Source: Mycolicibacterium peregrinum
GTDB lineage: Bacteria > Actinomycetota > Actinomycetes > Mycobacteriales > Mycobacteriaceae
Reading direction: 5' to 3'
Assembly: GCF_002102345.1 (NCBI RefSeq)
Contig: NZ_LQPP01000074.1
Coordinates: 21,222-85,221, forward strand
Length of the DNA: 64,000 bases
This document shows, piece by piece, positions 17,749 to 26,141 of this stretch. The notes beneath the pieces were generated by a model. It did not search any database. It saw only the letters and a list, made by a program, of their open reading frames with translations, and had not been told where the DNA came from. A program made the position numbers and the translations under genes. Numbering within the stretch: the first letter of the stretch is position 1; each line of letters opens with the position of its first letter.

Positions 17749-18689
17749 CGCATAGAACATTCGGCCTGCGCAACGTTCCTCTGCTCTCGCGGGTCGGTGC
17801 CGACCGCGCCGATGCCCTGCGCACCGATATCGACGCCGCGACGGCAGGCTGGAAGGACGCGCTGCTGTTGCGGGTCGACCGGCGCAATCAGGTGCTGATC
17901 TCAGGTGGCCAGGTGGTCCTGGGCAAGGCTTCGAGCCTGGGCACCGACAAGCCGCCGGAGCACGCGGTGTTTTTGGGACGGTTGGCAGATGGGCGGCACG
18001 TCTGGGGCATTCGCAGCGCACTGGAGGGACCCGAGGACCCGGACCAGCCGGTCGAGGTGCTCGACCTACGCCGGGCGGGCGAGGTCTTCGACGATGTCAG
18101 CGCCCAGTTGGTGGCGACTGCGACGGCGTTGCTGAACTGGCACGATCGGGCCCGGTTCAGCGCGGTGGACGGTGGCGCGACCAAACCGGCCAAAGGCGGT
18201 TGGTCGCGCGTCGACCCGGTCAACGGCCATGAGGAGTTCCCGCGCATCGACCCGGCGGTGATCTGCCTGGTTCATGACGGCTTCGACCGCGCGGTGCTGG
18301 CCCGGCAGACGGTGTGGCCCGAGCGGTTGTTCTCGATCCTGGCCGGTTTCGTCGAGGCCGGTGAATCCTTCGAGACCTGTGTGGTGCGGGAGATCGCCGA
18401 GGAGATCGGCATCACGGTGACCGATGTGCAGTACCTGGGGAGTCAGCCGTGGCCGTTCCCGCGGTCGCTGATGGTCGGCTTCCACGCCGTCGGCGATCCC
18501 GAGCAGCCGTTCTCGTTCAACGACGGCGAGATCGCCGAGGCCGGGTGGTTCACCCGGGCCGAGATCCGCGAGGCGCTGGACCAGGGGGACTGGGGTGCGG
18601 CCGACGGCGATTCCCGGTCACGGTTGCTGCTGCCCGGCTCGATTTCGATCGCTCGCGAGATCATCGAATCCTGGGCGGCGCTGGACTGA
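17745..18689 (+). CDS. nudC: NAD(H) pyrophosphatase NudC
   Basis: The 314-aa protein contains a Nudix box (GFVEAGESFETCVVREIAEE, about 201-220) and the NudC signature SQPWPFPRS, so it hydrolyses NADH, and in other bacteria NAD-capped RNA, to NMN(H) plus AMP. The four zinc-ribbon Cys of E. coli NudC are absent: the corresponding stretch reads GGATKPAKGGWSRVDP. Mycobacterial NudC has been linked to isoniazid and ethionamide response through breakdown of NAD adducts. It is coupled to the K+ channel gene by ATGA. Confidence 0.93.
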   Translation: MTHRTFGLRNVPLLSRVGADRADALRTDIDAATAGWKDALLLRVDRRNQVLISGGQVVLGKASSLGTDKPPEHAVFLGRLADGRHVWGIRSALEGPEDPDQPVEVLDLRRAGEVFDDVSAQLVATATALLNWHDRARFSAVDGGATKPAKGGWSRVDPVNGHEEFPRIDPAVICLVHDGFDRAVLARQTVWPERLFSILAGFVEAGESFETCVVREIAEEIGITVTDVQYLGSQPWPFPRSLMVGFHAVGDPEQPFSFNDGEIAEAGWFTRAEIREALDQGDWGAADGDSRSRLLLPGSISIAREIIESWAALD

Positions 18690-18694
18690 GGCGG

Positions 18695-18940
18695 CTAGCC
18701 GAGTTTGGCCTTGACCTGCTTGATGGTCGGGTTGGTCAGCGTCGACCCGTCGGCGAACTTCAGGGTCGGTACCACGTGGTTACCGCCGTTGACCGACCCG
18801 ACGAACTCGGCGGCGGCCGGATCCTGCTCGATGTCGACCTCGGTCCAGGCGATGCCCTCTGACTTCAAAGCCATCTTGAGTCGCGAGCAGTAGCCGCACC
18901 ATGTCGTGGTGTACATGGTCACAGTGGGTGTAGCAGTCAT
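18695..18940 (-). CDS. mrx1: Mycoredoxin 1
   Basis: The 81-aa thioredoxin-fold protein has a glutaredoxin-like active site TTWCGYC (C15, C18) and the cis-Pro segment HVVPTLKFADGSTL. Mycoredoxin-1 reduces mycothiol mixed disulfides, using mycothiol and mycothiol disulfide reductase. The start at 18940 aligns with the family; the longer frame adds unrelated residues. It is the homologue of Rv3198A. In M. tuberculosis the next gene is uvrD2, but here about 8 kb intervenes. It converges on nudC, with 5 bp between stops. Confidence 0.93.
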   Translation of the reverse strand: MTATPTVTMYTTTWCGYCSRLKMALKSEGIAWTEVDIEQDPAAAEFVGSVNGGNHVVPTLKFADGSTLTNPTIKQVKAKLG

Positions 18941-19041
18941 AGTGCACATAACGTAGCTGAACGGCTGCCTGATCCCCGCGGTGACGCAGGTCTCCGGCCC
19001 GCAGCGGTAAGTTGCCAATCTGCGATGGGACGGAGCCGAAC

Positions 19042-20178
19042 ATGACCCGATTGGTACCGCCGGTGGCCGGCGACCCGCATGCGCTGGACGAGCTGCGGCT
19101 ACAGGTGCGCGCGTTCGTCGCCGAGCAGCAGCGGGCAGGCAGGATCGGCCGGTATGCCGACAGTTGGCTGACCGGTTGGGACGAGGACTTCAGCCGGGCT
19201 CTGGCCGCCAACGGGTGGTTGGGCATGACGGTGCCGGTCTCCTATGGCGGGCACGGGCGCAGCCACCAGGAACGTTTCGTGGTCACCGAGGAGCTGCTGG
19301 CGGCCGGGGCTCCGGTGGGGGCGCACTGGATCGCCGACCGGCAGATCGTCCCGTCACTGCTCAAGTACGGCACCGAGGAGCAGCGACGAAAGTTCTTGCC
19401 CGCCATCGCCAAAGGCGAGTGCTATTTCGGAATCGGCATGAGCGAGCCGGATTCCGGTTCGGATCTGGCCAGCGTGCGTACCAAGGTGGTGCAGGTCGAC
19501 GGGGGTTGGGCGATCACCGGTGCGAAGGTGTGGACGTCGGGAGCGCATCTGGCCCACGCGTTCATCTGCCTGGCGCGCAGTGCGCCGGTGGACCCTGCGC
19601 ACCGCCACGACGGCCTGAGCCAGTTCATCGTCGACCTGCGTGCGCCGGGCGTGGACATCCGGCCCATCATCTCGATGAACGGCAAGCACCATTTCAACGA
19701 GGTGATCCTCGATGAGGTATTCGTGCCCGATGCCATGGTGTTCGGCACCATCGGCGACGGTTGGCAGCAGGTGACCTCCGAGCTGAGCTTCGAACGCAGT
19801 GGACCCGAGCGCTTCCTGTCGACCTTCCCGCTGCTGGCCGACCTGGCCTCGCACATGCGCGACGGACCTCTACCGCGCCACACCGATCTGGGACGCTATC
19901 TGGCCCGCATCACCGGACTGCACCAGATGTCCATGGCGGTGGCAGGAGCGCTGGAGCGGCATGAGCCGGCCGACACGGCGGCGGCTGTGGTCAAGGTGCT
20001 CGGGACGTCCGCAGAGGGCGATATCGCCGATTTCGCCGACGTTATCGGGGAGACAGGGGACGAGAGCTACGACGCGATGCTGGCCGATGCCGTGGCCCAG
20101 CGACCGGGGTTCACCCTGCGCGGCGGTACCAACGAGGTGTTGCGTGGGGTCATCGCGCGGGGATTGGGGATGAGATGA
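19042..20178 (+). CDS. Acyl-CoA dehydrogenase, subunit of a heteromeric pair
   Basis: The 378-aa protein starts at ATG 19042, six bases after ACGGAG. It has the FAD-dependent acyl-CoA dehydrogenase fold: GIGMSEPDSGSDLAS, ITGAKVWTSGA, and LSFERSGPERF, whose Glu lies where isovaleryl-CoA-dehydrogenase-type enzymes have their base. The C-terminus LRGGTNEVLRGVIARGLG is family-typical. The stop overlaps the start of a second, shorter homologue, the layout of mycobacterial alpha2-beta2 enzymes such as FadE28-FadE29. The substrate (branched, steroid side chain or other acyl-CoA) is not determinable. Confidence 0.88.
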   Translation: MTRLVPPVAGDPHALDELRLQVRAFVAEQQRAGRIGRYADSWLTGWDEDFSRALAANGWLGMTVPVSYGGHGRSHQERFVVTEELLAAGAPVGAHWIADRQIVPSLLKYGTEEQRRKFLPAIAKGECYFGIGMSEPDSGSDLASVRTKVVQVDGGWAITGAKVWTSGAHLAHAFICLARSAPVDPAHRHDGLSQFIVDLRAPGVDIRPIISMNGKHHFNEVILDEVFVPDAMVFGTIGDGWQQVTSELSFERSGPERFLSTFPLLADLASHMRDGPLPRHTDLGRYLARITGLHQMSMAVAGALERHEPADTAAAVVKVLGTSAEGDIADFADVIGETGDESYDAMLADAVAQRPGFTLRGGTNEVLRGVIARGLGMR

Positions 20179-21188
20179 GTGTCGACACCGAACTGGTCGA
20201 GATGATGTCGGCGGTGTTCGCCGCCCACCGTGAGAAGTACGCGCCCGGTGAGGGTGTCGCCGAACTGTGGGACCAGCTGCGGGAACTCGGGCTGGTCCGG
20301 CTGACCGGAGCCGAGGAATGCGGCGGTAGCGGGGCCGGGTGGGCCGAGGCCGCCGAGTTGCTGCGCGCGGCCGCCGGGCACGGCGTGACGATCCCACTGG
20401 CCGAACACGATCTGCTGGCCTGCTGGCTGCTGGAGACGGCTGGGCTGGGGGTCGACGACGCGCGACGCACCGCCTGTCTGCTCGACGCCGACGGTGCGGC
20501 CCGCGGGGTGCCGTGGGTGACGGAATCCGAGCGGGTGGTGGTGCTCTGGCGCGATGATGCGGGCTACCGCGTGGCCGACGTGGACACCACGTCGCTGACG
20601 GTCATCTCCGGCCACAACCGGGCGGGGGAGCCACGCGATGACATCAGAGCAAATCTCGCCGCCCTGAGCGGAACGCCGCTGCCCGACAACGTGTTTGAGC
20701 AGTTCACCCGCCGCGCCGCACTGGTGCGGGCGATTCAGGTGTGTGCCGCGCTCGACGAGATCCTGGCGATGTCGGTGGCACACACGACGGAGCGCACCCA
20801 GTTCGGCCGGCCGCTGGCGAAGTTCCAGGCGGTGCAGAATCTGGTGGCCGACATCGCCGCCGAGTCGGCGCTGGCTCGCGCGGCCACCGACGGCGCGCTG
20901 GCCGAGGCGCTGCGTTCGGACTGGTCCTCGTCACAGTTGGATTTCCTTGTCGCAGTCGCACGTTCCTGTGTCGGCCATGCGGCGTCGGCGGTCGTGCGCA
21001 ACGCTCATCAGGTCCACGGCGCGATCGGTACCACCCGCGAGCACAGGCTGCACGAGTTCACCATGCCGGCGTTGTCGTGGCGTTCGGAATACGGGTCGGT
21101 CGCGCAATGGGACGACAAGCTCACGGAGTACGCCGCTCGGGCGGGAGCGGACGGGTTGTGGGCGTTGGTCACTGGTGCCGGCGAGTAG
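20175..21188 (+). CDS. Acyl-CoA dehydrogenase, second subunit of the pair
   Basis: The 337-aa protein starts at ATG 20175 within the previous gene's stop. The N-terminal and middle domains are degenerate, but the C-terminal helical domain keeps the FAD-contacting RTQFGRPLAKFQAVQ (about 201-215) and HQVHGAIGTTREHRL. Shortened partners of this kind form heterotetramers in which active-site residues come from both chains. Overlap with 19042-20178 supports a complex. The neighbouring XRE-cupin regulator lies 112 bp downstream with its own promoter. Confidence 0.85.
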   Translation: MSVDTELVEMMSAVFAAHREKYAPGEGVAELWDQLRELGLVRLTGAEECGGSGAGWAEAAELLRAAAGHGVTIPLAEHDLLACWLLETAGLGVDDARRTACLLDADGAARGVPWVTESERVVVLWRDDAGYRVADVDTTSLTVISGHNRAGEPRDDIRANLAALSGTPLPDNVFEQFTRRAALVRAIQVCAALDEILAMSVAHTTERTQFGRPLAKFQAVQNLVADIAAESALARAATDGALAEALRSDWSSSQLDFLVAVARSCVGHAASAVVRNAHQVHGAIGTTREHRLHEFTMPALSWRSEYGSVAQWDDKLTEYAARAGADGLWALVTGAGE

Positions 21189-21234
21189 TTCCCGAGCCAC
21201 GACGAGCGTATCGCCGATCGGAATGTCGACGATA

Positions 21235-21249
21235 TGACACCGGCTGTCC
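21235..21249. promoter_or_regulatory. Candidate operator 1 (GGACAC-N3-GTGTCC family)
   Basis: TGACAC-CGG-CTGTCC matches the palindrome GGACAC-N3-GTGTCC at 10 of 12 arm positions. It lies 52 bp before the XRE-cupin start, where a self-controlling regulator would bind. Three better copies lie at 22196, 23267 and 23324. Confidence 0.5.
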
Positions 21250-21300
21250 TATGGGACTATTAGCCGAATTGGGTATTCTTCGTCGTGGGCAGGAGATGTT

Positions 21301-21828
21301 ATGAGCGCTCTGTTGCGTGCTGTGCGCCAACAGCGGGGCATGACGCTTGAGGAGCTCGCCGACGCGACCGGATTGACCAAGAGTTACCTGTCGAAGGTCG
21401 AACGTCAGCGTTCCACCCCGTCGATCGCGGTGGCGATGAAGTTGGCGCGTGCACTCGAGGTCGATGTCGCACAGTTGTTTTCCGAGGACCCAGCGGTCAC
21501 GACGTTGTCCATCGACCGTGCAGGCGAGCGGGGCAACAGTCGTTATCACGCCGTGGCCGCGGGAATGCTCGGAAAGTCGATGTCGCCGTTCATCGTGCGA
21601 CCGACACTCAAGTTCGCCGAACACCCGCATCCAGAGCACGCCGGACAGGAGCTGGTGTTCGTCCACGCAGGTGTCGTGGAGCTGCGCTACCAGGACGACC
21701 TGGTCACCCTGGAACCCGGCGACTGTGCGTATTTCGACGCGTCGCTACCGCACCAGCTGCGGCAGCGGGGGAACACACCCAGCGAGGTTCTGGTGATCAC
21801 CCACACCGAGTACGGCCGTAATCGCTGA
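21301..21828 (+). CDS. XRE-family regulator with C-terminal cupin domain
   Basis: The 175-aa protein has an N-terminal helix-turn-helix (about 1-58; MTLEELADATGLTKSYLSKVE) and a C-terminal cupin (about 95-170; HPHPEHAGQELVFVHAG, ELRYQDDLVTLEPGDCAYFD, LPHQLRQ) that would bind a small-molecule effector, possibly with a metal at the His cluster. The start ATG 21301 follows CAGGAG. Regulators of this class usually repress adjacent catabolic genes. Four copies of one palindrome at the promoters of this and three nearby transcription units point to a local regulon. Confidence 0.9.
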   Translation: MSALLRAVRQQRGMTLEELADATGLTKSYLSKVERQRSTPSIAVAMKLARALEVDVAQLFSEDPAVTTLSIDRAGERGNSRYHAVAAGMLGKSMSPFIVRPTLKFAEHPHPEHAGQELVFVHAGVVELRYQDDLVTLEPGDCAYFDASLPHQLRQRGNTPSEVLVITHTEYGRNR

Positions 21829-21835
21829 CTTCCGT

Positions 21836-22147
21836 TCAGGACTCGCGTGAGCACTTGAGATTCACGTGCACGGTGGGGATGGGCTCCAGATCCGGCAGGC
21901 CGTGGATGGTGACCGTCTTCGCCTGCGGCCGTAAGACCACTGAGCGGACATCGGTCACCGTGCACTGACTGAGCGGGCCGCTGCCGACCCGGTTGATGAT
22001 CACCCGCTTGCCTTCGGCCTGTAGTCGCGCGATGGTTTCGGCCGCCGACGGGCCGGTCGGGGCCGCCGCGGCGACCGCGGCGCCGAAAGTAAGGCCGCCG
22101 GCGACTGCGCCCATAGAAAGCGCCGTGATGGTTGCGATGTGCTTCAT
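21836..22147 (-). CDS. Small secreted protein of unknown function
   Basis: The 103-aa precursor starts at ATG 22147 behind AAGGAG. Residues 1-28 form a Sec signal peptide with a likely cleavage after AAAA. The mature part of about 75 residues has two Cys (CTVTDVR and LKCSRES) that could form a disulfide. No known catalytic motif is seen; similar small exported proteins occur widely in mycobacteria. A GGACAC-type palindrome overlaps its probable promoter, linking it to the XRE-cupin regulator. It converges on that gene with 7 bp between stops. Confidence 0.78.
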   Translation of the reverse strand: MKHIATITALSMGAVAGGLTFGAAVAAAAPTGPSAAETIARLQAEGKRVIINRVGSGPLSQCTVTDVRSVVLRPQAKTVTIHGLPDLEPIPTVHVNLKCSRES

Positions 22148-22195
22148 GGCTTTCCACTCCTTTTCGATGGTCTGAGCAGTACGCCTCCAAGCATA

Positions 22196-22210
22196 GGACA
22201 CAATGTGTCA
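22196..22210. promoter_or_regulatory. Candidate operator 2 (GGACAC-N3-GTGTCC family)
   Basis: GGACAC-AAT-GTGTCA matches 11 of 12 arm positions. On the minus strand it sits immediately upstream of TATGCT, a plausible -10 for the secreted-protein gene starting at 22147, so bound protein would block RNA polymerase. Confidence 0.62.
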
Positions 22211-22293
22211 TGAAGGAAACTTATTGATGGACCCGCGGCTGTAGGGGTGGAAGCTGCGCGTTTGGACCGGGTTTTCACCCGACGGAGTCGTGC

Positions 22294-23233
22294 CTAGGCC
22301 GGTGCTCCCGATGGAATGCCCGCCACGTTGCGTCGGTACCAGGGGCGGCCGTGCCAGCGCTGGTAGTGCCAGACTGTGCTCGGTAGGAGGCCGCGCTTGT
22401 GTAGCCAATAGCCGCTGGGCGTGGACAGGCTGGGATCTTGGCGACCGACTGCGATCTCGCCGAGAATCACACCCTCGCCTTCCTTGGCCCGTCGCTCGGC
22501 GACGATCTCGCCTGATGCCGTGGTGATCATGGTCGAGCCCTCGAAGTGGCCGCGGTATGTCGCCGGTAGCCAGGGCATTGAGCATTCGAGCTGGCCCGCG
22601 TGGGCCGCGTGGATGCAGGGTGCGCCAACGTAGCGGGAGAACGAGGCTGCCGCTGTGCGGGCTGTGAGTCGGTTGTTGTGCTCAAGACGGTCGAACACGG
22701 CATGTGGTTGCCCAGCGCGGGATCGACCACCAGCCCGAACCGGTCATGAGCAGGTCCACGCGACCCCGCAGGCGTCGGACCGTGCCCGTGCGCATCAGCT
22801 CCCAGCACACCGCGGCGCCGACCTGGTACCCGCCGGTGTTGATGACGCCGTCGTCATTGCCGCCCACGTAGAACGCGTTCTCCCACATCGTGGGAAGGTC
22901 CTTGTCGTGTCGCCCGATGACGCCGGTCGGATCGGCGAGAAAGTACGCGTTGCGGACGTGTCCGTCGGGGTCGCGGCACAGGAAAGAGCCGCCGACCAGG
23001 GCTGAGTGCCGACGTGCGAGCGTGGCGAGAAGCTGTGTCGCGGGGCCGTCGGGCGGTAACGCCGCGTCGGCCAGCGAGGCTGCGAAGCCGATCCCCGTGG
23101 AGAAGAACTCCGGTAACGCGATGATGCGTGCCCCCGCATGCCCGGCCTCATCGCCGAGTCGCTCGCAGGCGGCCAGGTTTGCCGGAACATCGGCGAGTGC
23201 CGCGTCGAGTTGGACTGCCGCTGCCAGAACCAT
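22294..23233 (-). pseudogene. Nitrilase/amidohydrolase family gene, frameshifted
   Basis: The N-terminal part starts at 23233 behind AAGGAG and shows the carbon-nitrogen hydrolase catalytic set: E42 in ALPEFF, Lys in GRHDKDLP and Cys in AAVCWEL. After WWSIPRWATTC the frame runs to a stop near 22682. The family-like sequence resumes at once in another frame (VFDRLEHNNRLTARTAAASF, then SRYVGAPC) down to the stop at 22294. One base missing near 22695-22700 would explain this. Either the gene is a recent pseudogene or the assembly has an indel. All catalytic residues lie before the break. A GGACAC-type operator lies upstream. Confidence 0.8.
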
Positions 23234-23266
23234 GATCGAACACTCCTTGGGTTGTGAATGCACAGT

Positions 23267-23281
23267 GGACACATGGTGTCA
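23267..23281. promoter_or_regulatory. Candidate operator 3 (GGACAC-N3-GTGTCC family)
   Basis: GGACAC-ATG-GTGTCA matches 11 of 12 arm positions and lies 33-48 bp upstream of the nitrilase start at 23233. Confidence 0.62.
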
Positions 23282-23314
23282 CCTGCTGGCAAGCGTAGCT
23301 GGCGCCGACCATTG

Positions 23315-23344
23315 TTGACATGAGGACACAACGTGTCCTACGGT
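23315..23344 (+). promoter_or_regulatory. Promoter of the aldolase operon with operator 4 in its spacer
   Basis: A consensus -35 TTGACA (23315-23320) and a -10-like TACGGT (23339-23344) are 18 bp apart. The spacer holds the perfect palindrome GGACAC-AAC-GTGTCC (23324-23338). A repressor bound there would exclude RNA polymerase. Transcription would lead to the class II aldolase gene at 23389. Confidence 0.65.
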
Positions 23345-23388
23345 CATTCTTGTGTCGCTGGTCCCTCCACAGAGAAAGGCAGGCCGAG

Positions 23389-24174
23389 ATGACGACTACG
23401 CTTGGTGATTCGAAACAGGTTCTGATGCAGCGGGCGCTCGATGGGTTGTCGACCCATATCGAGGAGTCCGCCCTGACGACGCGGCAGAAACTGGCGTTGA
23501 CGTGTCGAGCGCTTTTCGATGCGGGCCACGACTCCGGCCTGGCCGGTCAGATCACCGCGCGGGCCGGCAAGCCAGGTACCTACTACACCCAACGACTGGG
23601 GCTGGGCTTCGACGAGATCTCCGAAGACAATCTGCTGCTGGTCGACGAAGATCTCAACGTCCTCGAGGGTGAGGGAATGGCCAACCCCGCCAACCGATTC
23701 CACACCTGGATCTACCGCGCTCGGCCCGACGTCCAGTGCATCGTGCACACGCACCCGTTCCACGTCGCGGCGCTGTCGATGCTGGAAGTCCCGCTGCAGG
23801 TATCGCAGATGGATATCGCGCCACTGTACGACGATTGCGCCTTCCTGGCCGACTGGCCCGGCGTTCCGGTCGGCAACGAAGAGGGTGAGATCATCAGCGC
23901 CGCACTGGGGGACAAGAAGGCGATCCTGCTGGCCCACCACGGCCATGTGATCGCCGGAGCGAGCATCGAGGAATCATGCTCGCTGGCGATGCTGATCGAG
24001 CGCGGCGCCAAACTGCAACTGGCTGCCATGGCGGCGGGCGCGATCGCCGAATTGCCGCCGCGACTGGCGCGCGAGGCCCACGACTGGACGCTGCGGCCCA
24101 AACGCAGCCAGGCCAACTTCGCCTACTACGCCCGGCGCGCGCTGCGCAATCACCCCGACGCGCTCACCAGTTGA
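23389..24174 (+). CDS. Class II aldolase/adducin family protein
   Basis: The 261-aa protein starts at ATG 23389. It has the aldolase II fold with metal ligands in HTHPFHVAALS and HHGHVIAG, and the preceding ITARAGKPGTYYTQRLG segment that contacts phosphate or substrate in fuculose-phosphate-aldolase-like enzymes. Members cleave or decarboxylate hydroxy-acids or sugar phosphates; the substrate here is unknown. A DapA-like gene follows 56 bp downstream. Expression is probably controlled by the XRE-cupin regulator through the palindrome inside its promoter. Confidence 0.85.
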   Translation: MTTTLGDSKQVLMQRALDGLSTHIEESALTTRQKLALTCRALFDAGHDSGLAGQITARAGKPGTYYTQRLGLGFDEISEDNLLLVDEDLNVLEGEGMANPANRFHTWIYRARPDVQCIVHTHPFHVAALSMLEVPLQVSQMDIAPLYDDCAFLADWPGVPVGNEEGEIISAALGDKKAILLAHHGHVIAGASIEESCSLAMLIERGAKLQLAAMAAGAIAELPPRLAREAHDWTLRPKRSQANFAYYARRALRNHPDALTS

Positions 24175-24230
24175 GCATCCCCGCACGCCTCAGCCCCGAT
24201 CCCGATTCGAACCGCAAAGGAACAACCAGA

Positions 24231-25115
24231 ATGACCGCCAACACTGAGATCCACGGAATTCTCGCCTATCCGGTGACTCCGTTCACCGACGACCACCAGA
24301 TCGACACGGGCAAGCTGGCTGCCCTGATCGAACGCCTCGTGGCCGGGGGAGCGCACGGTATCGTCCCGCTGGGCAGCACCGGCGAGTCGGCGTACCTCAC
24401 CGAAGCCGAGTTCGATGCCGTCATCGACACCACGATCGGCGTGGTCGACCGTCGGGTGCCAGTCATCATCGGTGCCTCGGATCTGACCACGGCCAACACC
24501 ATTCGCCGGGCTCAGTACGCCGAGCGGGCCGGTGCCGACGCGGTCATGGTGCTGCCGATCTCGTATTGGAAGCTGTCCGAGCGGGAGATCGCCCAGCACT
24601 ATGCGTCCATCGGCGCCGCGATCGGCATTCCGATCATGGTCTACAACAACCCGGCGACCAGTGGCATCGACATGCGACCGGAGCTGCTGGTGCAGATGTT
24701 CAACGACATCGACAACGTCACCATGGTCAAGGAATCCACCGGTGACATCACCCGCATGGAGCGACTGTCCGAGCTCACCGACGGCCGGCTGCCGTTCTAC
24801 AACGGCAGTAATCCCATGATTCTCAAGGCATTCAAGGCGGGAGCCAGGGGCTGGTGTACAGCGGCGCCGAACCTGTTGCCGCAGCCGTGCCTGGATCTCT
24901 ACGCAGCGGCACAGGCCGGAGACTGGACGAAGGCCGAGGCCATCTACACCGAACTCAAGCCCTTCCTGGAGTTCATCGTCGCCGGTGGTCTGCCCACGAC
25001 GATCAAGGGCGGCCTGGAACTGGTGGGACAAAGCGTCGGCGTGCCGCGGTTGCCGTTGCTCCCGCTCGACGGCGAGGGGCGCGAGGAACTGAGCCGGCTC
25101 CTGTCGGTGTCGTGA
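24231..25115 (+). CDS. DapA-like dihydrodipicolinate synthase/N-acetylneuraminate lyase family protein
   Basis: The 294-aa TIM-barrel protein starts at ATG 24231. It shows the family sites GSTGES (about 48-53), the Tyr in MVYNNPAT and the Schiff-base Lys in MVKESTGD. The superfamily includes DapA, NanA and aldolases that handle 2-keto acids with pyruvate. The chromosomal DapA function belongs to another locus in mycobacteria, and the operon partner here is an aldolase, so a catabolic keto-acid lyase is more likely than lysine synthesis. This is inference; the substrate is unknown. Confidence 0.85.
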   Translation: MTANTEIHGILAYPVTPFTDDHQIDTGKLAALIERLVAGGAHGIVPLGSTGESAYLTEAEFDAVIDTTIGVVDRRVPVIIGASDLTTANTIRRAQYAERAGADAVMVLPISYWKLSEREIAQHYASIGAAIGIPIMVYNNPATSGIDMRPELLVQMFNDIDNVTMVKESTGDITRMERLSELTDGRLPFYNGSNPMILKAFKAGARGWCTAAPNLLPQPCLDLYAAAQAGDWTKAEAIYTELKPFLEFIVAGGLPTTIKGGLELVGQSVGVPRLPLLPLDGEGREELSRLLSVS

Positions 25116-25126
25116 GGGGCGGCGGC

Positions 25127-25567
25127 ATGGATCGCGCCACCCCGGCGTTGGGCAATGCCACCGCGACGACGTTGCTCGCGGCCGGGCTGATCTTCCTGCT
25201 GGCATTGGCACTCGGAGTATGGAAGTACCGGCAGATGGCCACTTCCGCGCGGCACGTCGCCCATCCGTATGTCGACATCGCCCATCGTGCGTCGCTGCTG
25301 TACGCGTTCGCGACGCTGCTGACCGCGGTGTTCGTCGAACTCAGTGCGTGGCCGGACTGGGTCAACCTGACTGCGGCGATGGTGCTGGTGTTCTTCTTCC
25401 TCGCCGCGATCATCAGCTACATCGTGCATGGCGCCCGGCGGGACACGACGAATCAGTTCGAACACCCGAATGCCGGGATGCACGTCTCGATGGCGCTGCT
25501 GATCGCCGGTGAGATCGGTGGATTCGCGGTTCTGCTCGTCGGATTCGTGATCGGACAATGGGGCTGA
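25127..25567 (+). CDS. Four-helix membrane protein, unknown
   Basis: The 146-aa protein has four transmembrane segments (about 12-30, 53-72, 78-99 and 120-142). ATG 25127 follows GAGGGG. An in-frame GTG at 25112 overlapping the previous stop is an alternative start. No known family motif is recognised. Tight spacing, 11 bp after the DapA-like gene, puts it in the same operon, which could make it a transport or accessory component, but nothing in the sequence shows this. Confidence 0.7.
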   Translation: MDRATPALGNATATTLLAAGLIFLLALALGVWKYRQMATSARHVAHPYVDIAHRASLLYAFATLLTAVFVELSAWPDWVNLTAAMVLVFFFLAAIISYIVHGARRDTTNQFEHPNAGMHVSMALLIAGEIGGFAVLLVGFVIGQWG

Positions 25568-25592
25568 GTTGACCGGGCAGGGCTCGATCCGG

Positions 25593-26069
25593 CTAGGTGC
25601 CCCGCCTGCCCAACAGCTTTCGGGTGCGGGCCGGCGCTGCAGCCGGGATGTCGGCGAGGATGTCGGCAAGCGTGACGTCGTCGAGGCTGGCCCGCCAGGC
25701 CTGGTGCGCCTCAGCCATTTTCACGGCCAAGATGCACTCGTGGCGGCACCAGGCGGCGGGTAGGGCGCCGCGGCCCTGCTGCCGGATCTCGCGGCATTCG
25801 TAGGGAGCGGCCGCGCCGTCGACGGCTTCGACGATCTGCAGCAGCGTGATGTCGGCTGGTGCCCGCCCGAGCCGGAACCCACCGCGCGGGCCGGTCGTGG
25901 CGGTCAACACGCCCGCACGGGTGAGTGCCTGTAGCTGCTTGGCGAGATAGGCCGCGGGCAGGTCGAAGTACTCCGCGAGATCAGCGGCCGATGCGGTGGT
26001 CCCGGCCTCGAGCTGCGCCAGCGACGTCGCGCAGTGCAGCGCCCACTCGGTGGCCACGGGAAGTTTCAC
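25593..26069 (-). CDS. Rrf2-family regulator, RsrR-like with putative [2Fe-2S] ligands
   Basis: The 158-aa protein has an N-terminal winged helix typical of Rrf2 (about 1-65; ADLAEYFDLPAAYLAKQLQ, GPRGGFRLGR). E8 and H12, together with C92, C108 and C112, recall the unusual Glu/His/Cys/Cys ligand set reported for Streptomyces RsrR, a redox-sensing [2Fe-2S] regulator; the even CX5C-type spacing of IscR/NsrR is not present. RsrR also lies divergent to an NmrA-type gene, exactly as here. The divergent interval holds a 29-bp dyad. Confidence 0.88.
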   Translation of the reverse strand: MKLPVATEWALHCATSLAQLEAGTTASAADLAEYFDLPAAYLAKQLQALTRAGVLTATTGPRGGFRLGRAPADITLLQIVEAVDGAAAPYECREIRQQGRGALPAAWCRHECILAVKMAEAHQAWRASLDDVTLADILADIPAAAPARTRKLLGRRGT

Positions 26070-26088
26070 GGCCCATAGTTTATTACAG

Positions 26089-26117
26089 ATATCAAGGACC
26101 TATATAGTCCGAGATAT
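26089..26117. promoter_or_regulatory. 29-bp dyad, candidate Rrf2 operator
   Basis: ATATC-N2-GGAC-N7-GTCC-N2-GATAT is a symmetric, locally AT-rich dyad lying 20 bp from the regulator start and 25 bp from the NmrA-type gene start. It is the only conspicuous dyad in the interval and should bind a dimer and control both promoters. Confidence 0.65.
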
Positions 26118-26141
26118 TTATCGGCCAGGACAGGAGTCGTC

